From Zygnema cylindricum (taxonomy: Eukaryota; Streptophyta; Zygnematophyceae; Zygnematales; Zygnemataceae): 64,000 bases of DNA. The stretch lies in assembly GCA_037447655.1 (NCBI GenBank), contig JBBHKE010003005.1, forward strand, positions 230,701 to 294,700, written 5' to 3'. The translations under genes and the position numbers were made by a program. Numbering within the stretch: position 1 is the stretch's first letter; each line of letters begins with the position of its first letter. The notes beneath the pieces were generated by a model that was not told the origin of the DNA, did no database searches, and saw nothing but the letters and a program-made list of their open reading frames with translations. This document shows, piece by piece, positions 37,249 to 46,754 of the stretch.

Positions 37249-37978
37249 GTGAGCAAAAAGGAGAAGATCTGGATCATCGGTACCGAACTCATCTCCATCT
37301 TCACCAAAAGAAACAATTCCCTCCTCCAAGCCGGCTATCATGCTAGTCCGGCACCTCATGCCCTATGCTCTCACACACGTGAAGACTCTAGCATCGTCCC
37401 ACAACCTGCCCGAAGAAATCCTCATTCAGGCATTGGGAGAGGAAATACAATCTGGAAAGAGGGGGGTAGACACGACCACTCCGCCAACCACATTATTTTT
37501 GTCCACCGATCCTAAAACCCCTATAGTAGATAGGGATTACAAAGCCTTATCAGTGGCTCTCATATTGAACAGAACCGGGAACTTCAAGCTCAACGGATAC
37601 GGGGGATACCAGGACGCCGTAGTCGACACCGGAGCTCTCCCCAACCTCATTTCCACCTCCGCTTTGCAGAAGATGTCTGAGGAACTCCTGCCCGAAATAT
37701 GTCCAAGCAACATCTGCTTAAGCACTGTAAGCAACGGTAGTCAACCAATCCATGGAATTATCAAGGCCGTGGATATCAAGTTTTCGCATGACGGAGGCCA
37801 ACGGGTGAAAATTGAGCTCCCCTTCTTGGTGGTGGAAGGGACTCAATTCGAAATTCGGTTGGAAATGGCCACCTAGACCCTGCTCAATATAAGTTTGAGC
37901 GTGTGGAAAGAACAGTGTACCGTCCCGGACCCCAAAAATCCGAAAGAAACCAAAGTGGTGGTTCATCTAGATTTATAG
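37249..37978 (+). pseudogene. Gypsy-type aspartic protease
   Basis: One frame at 37340-37876 carries AVVDTGALPNLIS, with the catalytic DTG at 37625-37633, followed by hydrophobic strands and a flap-like region (CLSTVSNGSQPIHG) and ELPFLVVEGTQFEI. This matches retroviral-type proteases that cut the Gag-Pol polyprotein. A stop at 37874 is followed by in-frame NISLSVWKEQ..VVVHLDL up to about 37978. The LTR remnant at 37997 then separates it from the methyltransferase region. Confidence 0.7.
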
Positions 37979-37996
37979 AGCCGGGGAAAGACAAAT

Positions 37997-39353
37997 TGTT
38001 GTTTTTGAAAACTTAGTTTCGTGCGTACGGAGCGTTTCGTGCGTGCGCGTGTTCGCGTGCGTGCGCATTTACGCGATGTAGTGTGGAGGTTCGAATTGAT
38101 TTGCGGATTGGGGGAGTAAATGTACGAAGAAAATTAAATGTACGTGAATGACTAATTGAGTGGCGCGGAATGCGCAATGTAAATGGACGGCGGATCGCGA
38201 AGCGATCCGATTTGAAATTTTCGAAGTGTGAAAATGTACGCATGGCGTACGAAACAAAATGCGACAAGCGCATTTATTACAAGGGACGCGCTTGCGGTAC
38301 GAAAATGATATCGATTGTACGAGGTTTCGACAAGTGGATTTTTATGACCACGCGGCGCGACATTAAGGGTGCCGATTAAGAGCGACGGACGGCGGATATA
38401 GGCCGCCGAGATTTTTATGTAGTGGTGACGCGAAATCGCGTCAATCACACGATATTTATTTTTGGACGTTCCGGATTGTTTGACAAGTGATTCGTGGTAC
38501 ACGTGGAAGGCGGATGGCGTCCGCCGATATTTCCAAGGGATCATATTGTTTGATGACGTGTTAATTAGGTGGACCGTACATATACGATGTCGGTTCACTA
38601 TGTGGATTTATCTACGAGTGACTAAGCAAGTTGTCACTTATGACGCGGATATGTGGATGCGTCGGTGTAAATATTTGGAGTAACATTGTTTTGTCTTTTG
38701 CGTTATTATAAATTAGTGTTGATTATGATGTTTATATTTAAGTGATCAATTAGGGTTTTGATAGTTTAATTTGTGTGTGTACAATATCATACTTGTAGAC
38801 AAGTGTACGCTTACGATTGCTTGACTCTCATGTGTACGCTTACGATTAGTTTGATTTAGTGACAGTTATGTAATTTACTTTGGTAATTTTGACACTTAGT
38901 GATTCATTGACAGCTCACAAGTGTATATATAGGAATGAGCTTTGTTAGGAATTTAATCATCAATGCTGGTTAGTAAAGTGGGGACCGAAGATGTAGTATT
39001 TTAGGGTTGCCGATTAGGTCATGCACTTTGAATGATATAATGATTATACTCTGATTATACTCTTGTTTATGTGTGATGCATTTGTGTGTTATTATTTATT
39101 TATGTTTTTATATATGTTTGATATGCATTGTTTATGCATTTGTCCTAGGGTTTGTTTATGTCGATTATTCCATCAAACCTTAGATGTTGTCATAGGGTTT
39201 ATTTATGTTGATTATTCCATGAAACCCTAAATGTTGTTGTATGTTAAATGGAGGATGCATTTCAAATGATTGTTCGTCGACCTATTTTTGGCTTAGCTTT
39301 TTGCATGATAGTTTGGGTCGCTTCTGCGGTCTATTTTAGACCAAAGAACAACA
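37997..39353 (-). repeat. Solo LTR of the TGTTGTTTTTGAA family (1357 bp)
   Basis: Diverged relative of the two 1372-bp LTRs at 43082-44453 and 45383-46754, with the same TGTTGTTTTTGAA start and GAACAACA end. The strand relative to the host element is plus by the TG..CA order of the young copy, so the minus label is arbitrary. There is no 5-bp duplication (CAAAT left, ATAAC right). The right neighbour is the inside of a Copia-A LTR. The pair therefore arose by recombination or deletion, not by one clean insertion. Confidence 0.75.
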
Positions 39354-40321
39354 ATAACAACCACCCTGGAAAACAAATGCTCTGACGACCTTCACACCTA
39401 TGAAGGCAAGACTCCCCTGAGTCGATAGCGAAAAGAATCTCTGAATTTGCTCCCCTGAGCAGTAAGTTATAGAGGGTCAAAATTGACCTTTTTGTACAGA
39501 AGCTCTTTGGGAGAGAGGGTCCTATCTACCAATTTTTCTAAGTCTTATCTCTCTCACAAAATCTATCTACTGGTGTACGGCACCAATCATATTACACTAC
39601 AGTACATAAAAGTAAAGCTTCCGGTGTACTTTATGCACGGAATTTGTACGACATGGCCTAAATGTCGACACATGTCTTATCCGGATTCGGTCCCGTAATT
39701 CCCGAAGATGCCGCGATCCAACGTAATTTTGCCACGTGTCATCCAATGTGGCGATGACCACAAACCGCCAAGAATCTCTTCCTCGATCTCGGCTTTCTTT
39801 TCGGCTGTGTGATTGAATGGAAATTTCTATCGTAGCCATCATAAAGCTTGTGTGGTATTTGTTTCATAAAAGAAACAAAATGCGCGGTACTTGTTTCTTG
39901 TCCATACCGAAATCCGTACGTTTTACATAACGGGATCTATGTAAGCGTAAACATCCGCCGTTAAATGAATTTTCATACGTGTTAACATTTAAATAAATAT
40001 CAAACCCACTAGTATGTATCAAACTTCTAAATTTAACGGCTAAGGCTACCGGCTACTGGCGTTCTGACGGTCGACAGGTACCAGGATCAAATCCTGTTAC
40101 GATATACACCTTTTAGTAAATAAACCTACCTATTTAACTAATATATTTCCCGTAAACCTCTGGATAGCCTAGGTAGCCATCACTCTAGCTTCCTCTCCAA
40201 CTTCTTAGTGACTACAACAAGTGTGGGAGTTGGAGAGAGAAGTTAGAGGCAGACTTCCTCGGCTTCTTTTTATATTCCAATTTATACCTAGAAAATAATA
40301 AAATAACCATCGATTTCTACA
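39354..40321 (-). repeat. Copia-A-family LTR fragment
   Basis: It matches the Copia-1 LTR from its CCACCCTGG block to the TGTAGAAATCGATGG start (minus strand, 40321). About 100 bp of the outer end are missing where it meets the solo LTR. It keeps the hairpin (39853-39895) and the B box GATCAAATC (40085-40093). No internal region remains. Confidence 0.75.
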
Positions 40322-40363
40322 TCCAACCCCAAGACCTGGAACAAAAAATTCAATCGAGAAGTT

Positions 40364-41440
40364 GTGTCATTTGCAGTTCTCGATTCTGGACTGCGTATTT
40401 TATCTCTATTTTCAGGAATTAGTTCTGATGTGGAAGCGGTTTTAAAAACAAGATATTTGGTGGAGTCATACATAGCCGTGGAAATATCTCACGAGGCGCA
40501 GACTGTCAGCGAGCATCGCCTCCACCAACTTCATCACCTATATCCTCAACAGCTCCTAGTATCCGCCTTCTCCAAAGCTCACCGTAGTCTCCCCCACAAT
40601 GTAGAGAACATCATGGCAACCCACCTGGCCTGTTTGGGAAGAGTGGATTTGGTGTTGTCTCCCCCACAATGTAGAGAACATCATGTCGACCCACCTAGCC
40701 AGTTTGGGAAGAGTGGATATGGTGTTGGTACGCTGGCCTTTTCAGGGATACTCCCTAGCACGACAAGGAAAAGGGCATCAAGATCGTAGAAGTGGAACCT
40801 TTTTTCGGTTGATCGAATTAATCTCGTGGCTTCAACAGCTCCTGAAAACGCCGGTGGGGTACGTTGTGGAAAATGTCCACCCGGGAGATGATAAACTCAA
40901 AGAGGTTGAGGACAGCTGGAATCACGTAACCCAAATTTTAGGGGTTCCCTTAGTTTTTGACGCCGCACAGATGGGATCCCGGGCACACAGAGTCAGGGCA
41001 TATTGGACCAATATGATACCACTTCCAGTCCTCCGACAACTGTTGGAGAAGGAAATCCCCGACCCGAAAAATTCTGTTCAGCAAATACTTGGGGAAGGTA
41101 GAATAGCCACCCCTGTGACTTGACCCAATCGCCCACTTTTTTTCTAGTGTAACAGACCGACATTCCCAAGGAAAGCCCTCTGACATTGGTCTCTTTCCCT
41201 CACAGTCATGCATATCGGAAAAGAGCGGCAAGAATGATTTTCGACAGCAAAGCAAGACTCTGGACAACATCGACGATTGCCGAACGGGAAGAAGCAATGG
41301 GAATTTAGAAAGGAACAACGGCAGCACCACGTATGTAAGACCTTCAAAGGTGCAGCCTTATGGGGCAAAGTATGGATTTGAATTCGGTCACATGGGTACT
41401 CAAGCATGCACTCGCCTTTTCCAGTCTCACGTCTTCGTAA
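40364..41440 (+). pseudogene. C5 cytosine-DNA methyltransferase domain inside a Gypsy-type element
   Basis: Motifs appear in the canonical order. Motif I is LRILSLFSGIS (40394 on), the SAM-binding loop. YIAVEIS follows. Motif IV is VRWPFQGYS (40731 on), with Phe (TTT, 40740-40742) where the catalytic Cys of the PCQ motif belongs. Motif VI is VVENV (ENV at 40869-40877). Motif VIII is SRAHRVRAYW (40977-41006). After shifts come AEREEAMG and GTTAAPR, and a motif X-like LMGQSMDLNSVTWVL (41273-41420). The short gap between VIII and IX resembles DNMT3-type enzymes. A tandem duplication of about 70 bp (40590-40728) lies before motif IV, shifts the frame and repeats part of motif III. Stops occur after 41123. 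Intact enzymes methylate cytosine in DNA; this copy is inactive. It lies between protease and RT of the same strand. Confidence 0.8.
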
Positions 41441-41599
41441 TCACGGGCTATTTACCTTCAAGCTCCTTAGTTATTAGCGATGCACGCAACTTTGCAGCTT
41501 GAGGGGGGGAGATAAAGAAGAAGAAAAACCAAACCTCACATTTTACTGCCGCAGGTTTTCCTAGTGGGGGGGGATAACGGCTCAGATGGCGACAGCTTA

Positions 41600-42919
41600 G
41601 CGAAAGTTGTCAGCATCAGTGTCCTAGCCAGAGAGGTAAGGGCAGATCAACCGGTAGGGTTGGAATTCGACATTAAACTCTAGGGTAGACCGCCGAAAGC
41701 TTGGGCTACCGTTGAGCCGGGGAAAATGGATTGGACCATGGGAGAGCAGTTGAACCCTCAGCAGAAGCATGACTATCAGAGTTGTTGGTCGAAAACAAAC
41801 AGGTGTTCTCATGGTTAGAAACAGATGACAGTATCTACAAAGGAACACCTTTCGGAATCGATTTGATCAACGAGACGGCTATTGTTTGGCAAAAGCAGTA
41901 TCCTCTCAGTTTCAAGGAAAAAGAATTCATCATAGCTAAAGTCCAGACCTTGGTGGAAGCCGGATTAGCTCACAAAAGTACTGGAACTCATAGGTTTGCT
42001 TCCCCGATAGTCCTCCCTTCGAAAAAAGACTCGTCCGGGAAAACTGTAGATTTCTGGATGTGTGGAGACTATCGCATGCTGAACACGGCCACCATCTCTG
42101 ACTGGTATTCGATGCCGACTCCGGAAGAGATATTTGACTCTATTGCAGGCGCTACTATATATTCCACTCTGGACATGAAGAATGGTTTCCACCAGATTGC
42201 AATGGAACCAAAGCACCGGGAGAAAAGTGCATTTTGGGCGGGTTCCAGACTTTATGAATGGATTTACATGCCCTTTGGGTTTAAGAATGCACCAGCAAAA
42301 TTCCAACGGGCAATGGACAAAGCGCTCCGAGGAATTGATTGTGCCCGATGCTATATTGATGATGTTATTATATTCTCAAAGACTTTTGATGAACACCTTG
42401 AGCATATCCAGATCGTTCTCCGGGCACTCCAAGCAGCGGGCTTGAAATGTCACCCAGGCAAAGGCATTTTTGGGGTGCAAAAAATCATTTACCTCGGACA
42501 TGAGGTGACTCCCGGGACTGTGGGTCCCCACATGGTCAAGGTGGCAGCCCTTGACGCTCTTCCCCCACCACAGGACATCTCGGCCCTTGGCACTTTTCTG
42601 GGTCTGGCCAATTACTATCGGCGGTTTATCCCAAAGTTCAGCAGTCACGCCCAGCCCCTTAACCAGCTACTAGGGAAGGACCAAGAGTGGCAGTGGCCCG
42701 AAGAACAACAGATCTCCTTCCAGTTCTTGAAGGATGCTCTGAAGCAGCACCCCGTGCTCCGGATGCCTGATCACCAGAGACAATTCCTCCTTTAGACTGA
42801 TTGGAGCAGGTTTGGATTGGGAGCAGTTCTAGCTCAAGTCGATGAATCCGGAGCTGAATATGTGGTGGCCTACGCCAGCCGGAGCAACAACAGGGTAGAG
42901 GGGAATTATGGTTGTTACT
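41600..42919 (+). pseudogene. Gypsy-type reverse transcriptase and truncated RNase H
   Basis: The RT entry region begins near 41740 (LNPQQKHDYQ, then LLVENKQVFSW after a shift). The long frame 41782-42795 holds the Ty3/gypsy RT series: VDFWMCGDYRMLN, TLDMKNGFHQIAM, MPFGFKNAPAKFQRAM, catalytic YIDD at 42352-42363, GHEVTPG and FLGLANYYRRFIP. A TAG (42793-42795) separates it from RNase H, which reads DWSRFGLGAVLAQ..VVAYASRSNN and is cut at about 42919. There the leader of the second copy begins. Integrase is absent. The RT would copy element RNA into DNA. Confidence 0.9.
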
Positions 42920-43081
42920 ATTCCCGTAGACAACGCACAGTACTGAAAAGCCCACCCTCTCTTCTCGGATTAGAGAGGATAAGAGCTTTCACTTTGGAAG
43001 CCCTCTTTTTGGAAGTGAGCTTTAGTTCTATTCACCACTCTTTCCCCCTACACCTCTTTCATCATGGGGGGAGGAGAGACT
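42920..43081 (+). pseudogene. Leader and gag start of second Gypsy copy
   Basis: It matches 32892-33051 and includes the gag ATG (43064). It is fused directly to the cut RNase H of the first copy near 42920, and its last five bases AGACT are the target duplication of the young LTR element. The reading continues at 46755. Confidence 0.75.
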
Positions 43082-44453
43082 TGTTGTTTTTGAAGATTTA
43101 GTTTCGTGCGTATGTGAAATTTGATGCGCACGCGACGTTTTGTGCGTATATATTTACGTTATATAATGTGGAGGTTCGAAAGGATTTGTGGATTGGGGGA
43201 GTAAGTGTACGATCAAAATTAAAGTTACGTGTGAGTGGCGCGAACAAACATTTGAAAATGTACGGCGGATCGCGAAGCGATCCGATATGAAATATGAATT
43301 TAAGGTGACGAAAAAGTACAAATTAAGTGACGCGAAGAAGCGTACGAAAAATACGGAATACGAAATGGAAATGGACGGCGGATCGCTTCGCGATTCGATT
43401 TGAAATATTCGAAGAATTTGAAAAGTACGCCGGCCATATGAAACATAATGCGACAGACCGCATTTATTAAATGTGACGCCGCCGGTACGGAGCGTCGTAT
43501 TTGACACGCGACATTTATGACGAAGTACGTGATTTCGGTACGGACAAGATTTGTATGGTACGGATTGTTTGACAAGTGATTCGTGGTACACGTGGAAGGC
43601 GGATGGCGTCAGCCGATTTTTTAAGGGACCACATTGTTTTTATGACACATTATCTAGTGGACCGTACATATGCGATGTCGGTTCACTACGTGGACTTATC
43701 GACAAGTGACTAAGCAAGTTGTCACTTATGACGCGGATTTTTGGATGCGTCGGTGTAAATATTTGAAGCATCAATGTTTTGTCTTATTTGAATTAATGAT
43801 TTAGTGTTGATTAAAATAGTTATATTTTACGTGATTAAAGAGGATATCGACACTTTAATTTATGTGTCGTATTTGCAGACAAGTGTACGCTTACGATTGC
43901 TTGACTTTCAGGTGTACGCTTACGATTAGTTTTATTTAATGACAGTTATGTAATTTACGTTGGTTATTTTGACACTTAGTGATTTGTTAACAGCTCACAA
44001 GTGTATATATAGGTTTGAGCTTCATTAGAACTTTGATCAATGCTGGTTAGTAAAGTGGGGACCGAAGATGTAGACTTTTAGGGTTGCCGATTAGGTCATG
44101 CACTTTGAATGATATAATGATTATTTAATTATACTTTGATTATACTTTTGTTTATGTGAAATGCATTTGTCTTTATTATTTATTTATGTTATTTTATATA
44201 TATATGTTTGATATGCATTTTTTATGCATTTGTCCTAGGGTTTGTTTATGTCGATTATTCCATCAAACCTTAGATGATGTCATAGGGTTTATTTATGTTG
44301 ATTATTCCATGAAACCCTAAATGTTGTTTGTTGCGTCTGTGTACGCATATGGAGGATGCATTTCATATGATTGTTCGTCGACCTATTTTTGCTTAGCTTT
44401 TTGCATGATAGTTTGGGTCGCTTCTGCGGTCTATTTTAGACCAAAGAACAACA
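43082..44453 (+). repeat. 5' LTR of the young LTR element
   Basis: It begins TGTTGTTTTTGAAG and ends CCAAAGAACAACA, so the tips are inverted repeats. A TATA-like GTGTATATATAGG lies near 43999-44012 and could start transcription. The pairs CGGATCGCGAAGCGATCCG (43265-43284) and CGGATCGCTTCGCG (43378) form strong palindromes. Confidence 0.9.
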
Positions 44454-44468
44454 GGTTATGGGCCCACA
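44454..44468 (+). promoter_or_regulatory. Primer-binding site of the young LTR element
   Basis: GGTTATGGGCCCAC directly after the LTR, complementary to 14 bases of the anticodon stem-loop of plant-type initiator tRNA-Met. It is identical to the Copia families despite unrelated LTR sequence. Confidence 0.8.
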
Positions 44469-45382
44469 CCCCATCTATCATATGTTAGGTTAAGTCGATG
44501 TAGGTTTTTGTCACACGCATTGTAGCGGGTTAATATTGTCCTTGCTGGTTGTATTGCAGTAATGGTGTCTGTGTACCCATGAGATCGGCCTTATCATAGT
44601 GTTGGTATGTGCCGAGTTTAATCTTGCATCGCCCCAAGGGTTAACTTAGTGATAGTGCCGAAATGTCTACCCTCAATGAAAATGATTAATTATGAGAAAT
44701 GATATTTTATTTTTGGAAAATACATATTCGTTTGATGGAGAGATGTGGAAGGTGGAGATTCGACGTTTGGGGGAGAGAGATCCGGAAGGTGGAGTAGTGA
44801 CATGTGGTGGAGAGATCCAAATTTTGTGGATCGATGATTGTTGAAAATTGGATTTGTAATGTAGATTTTGAGTTGTTGGAAATTTTTGCGAAATGTGACA
44901 TTATTAGAATTTTTTGGAAAATACTATTTTGTATATGAATTTTTATTGGAAATTTTGGGATTTGATAGTTTATGAAAAGAAAAAAAAAAAAATTATTATT
45001 GAAATCTAGATTTGTTATAATGAGGTAGGAATTATTTGAGCGTGGATATATTATTAGTGTGACCTTTTGGCTTTAATTTTTAGTTGATTTGTGATATAAT
45101 TTTGGGAATGTAAATCCGGATTTAGATATTGGAAGGAATTATTTTGTTGTAATCGGAAAATGAAAAATATATATATTATGTATTATGAAATTTGGATGGT
45201 ATATGGAGACAGCGGAAGCGTTGGTGGAACAAGTGGGAAACTTTTATCGGAGGCATTTTGGTAGATTCAGATGGAGGAGACAGCAGGAGGTGACAGTGGT
45301 GACAGCTGATGACATAGTTTTATGGAGTGTGACAGCTGATGACGTGGCATAATGGATGCACAAAACTAAATTTTCGGGGGAG
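44469..45382 (+). other. Internal region of the young LTR element, non-coding
   Basis: AT-rich, no domain seen. It ends with the polypurine run TCGGGGGAG immediately before the 3' LTR. Short repeats such as GACAGTGGTGACAGCTGATGAC occur near 45290-45345. Confidence 0.7.
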
Positions 45383-46754
45383 TGTTGTTTTTGAAGATTT
45401 AGTTTCGTGCGTATGTGAAATTTGATGCGCACGCGACGTTTCGTGCGTATATATTTACGTTATATACTGTGGAGGTTCGAAAGGATTTGTGGATTGGGGG
45501 AGTAAGTGTACGATCAAAATTAAAGTTACGTGTGAGTGGCGCGAACAAACATTTGAAAATGTACGGCGGATCGCGAAGCGATCCGATATGAAATATGAAT
45601 TTAAGGTGACGAAAAAGTACAAATTAAGTGACGCGAAGAAGCGTACGAAAAATACGGAATACGAAATGGAAATGGACGGCGGATCGCTTCGCGATTCGAT
45701 TTGAAATATTCGAAGAATTTGAAAAGTACGCCGGCCATATGAAACATAATGCGACAGACCGCATTTATTAAATGTGACGCCGCCGGTACGGAGCGTCGTA
45801 TTTGACACGCGACATTTATGACGAAGTACGTGATTTCGGTACGGACAAGATTTGTATGGTACGGATTGTTTGACAAGTGATTCGTGGTACACGTGAAAGG
45901 CGGATGGCGTCAGCCGATTTTTTAAGGGACCACATTGTTTTTATGACACATTATCTAGTGGACCGTACATATGCGATGTCGGTTCACTACGTGGACTTAT
46001 CGACAAGTGACTAAGCAAGTTGTCACTTATGACGCGGATTTTTGGATGCGTCGGTGTAAATATTTGAAGCATCAATGTTTTGTCTTATTTGAATTAATGA
46101 TTTAGTGTTGATTAAAATAGTTATATTTTACGTGATTAAAGAGGATATCGACACTTTAATTTATGTGTCGTATTTGCAGACAAGTGTACGCTTACGATTG
46201 CTTGACTTTCAGGTGTACGCTTACGATTAGTTTTATTTAATGACAGTTATGTAATTTACGTTGGTTATTTTGACACTTAGTGATTTGTTAACAGCTCACA
46301 AGTGTATATATAGGTTTGAGCTTCATTAGAACTTTGATCAATGCTGGTTAGTAAAGTGGGGACCGAAGATGTAGACTTTTAGGGTTGCCGATTAGGTCAT
46401 GCACTTTGAATGATATAATGATTATTTAATTATACTTTGATTATACTTTTGTTTATGTGAAATGCATTTGTCTTTATTATTTATTTATGTTATTTTATAT
46501 ATATATGTTTGATATGCATTTTTTATGCATTTGTCCTAGGGTTTGTTTATGTCGATTATTCCATCAAACCTTAGATGATGTCATAGGGTTTATTTATGTT
46601 GATTATTCCATGAAACCCTAAATGTTGTTTGTTGCGTCTGTGTACGCATATGGAGGATGCATTTCATATGATTGTTCGTCGACCTATTTTTGCTTAGCTT
46701 TTTGCATGATAGTTTGGGTCGCTTCTGCGGTCTATTTTAGACCAAAGAACAACA
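45383..46754 (+). repeat. 3' LTR of the young LTR element
   Basis: 1372 bp, about 99.8% identical by eye to 43082-44453. Differences noted: C for T near 45442, C for A near 45467 and A for G near 45896. Confidence 0.9.

Larger units (their letters stand above)
43082..46754 (+). mobile_element. Young non-autonomous LTR retrotransposon (3.67 kb)
   Basis: LTRs 43082-44453 and 45383-46754 are both 1372 bp and differ at about three positions. The target duplication AGACT (43077-43081, 46755-46759) is perfect. The internal 929 bp have no coding frame with a recognised domain. They start with the primer-binding site GGTTATGGGCCCAC at 44454 and end with the polypurine tract TTTTCGGGGGAG before 45383. 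It is thus a LARD/TRIM-like element moved by proteins of another element, probably a Copia, given the shared primer site and the 5-bp duplication. It is inserted in the gag of the second Gypsy copy. Confidence 0.95.

Noticed and set aside
40364-41440. Bacterial restriction-modification methyltransferase or contamination
   Set aside because: It sits on the same strand beside gypsy RT within repeat-rich eukaryotic DNA, and no restriction enzyme gene is present.
33033-42919. DIRS or other tyrosine-recombinase retrotransposon
   Set aside because: No tyrosine recombinase motifs were seen; a DTG protease and a gypsy-type RT are present.
43154-43591. 145-residue minus-strand frame repeated almost identically at 45455-45892
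   Set aside because: Both lie in the two LTRs of one young element; identity reflects the LTR duplication, no domain is seen, and the older LTR at 37997 does not keep the frame.
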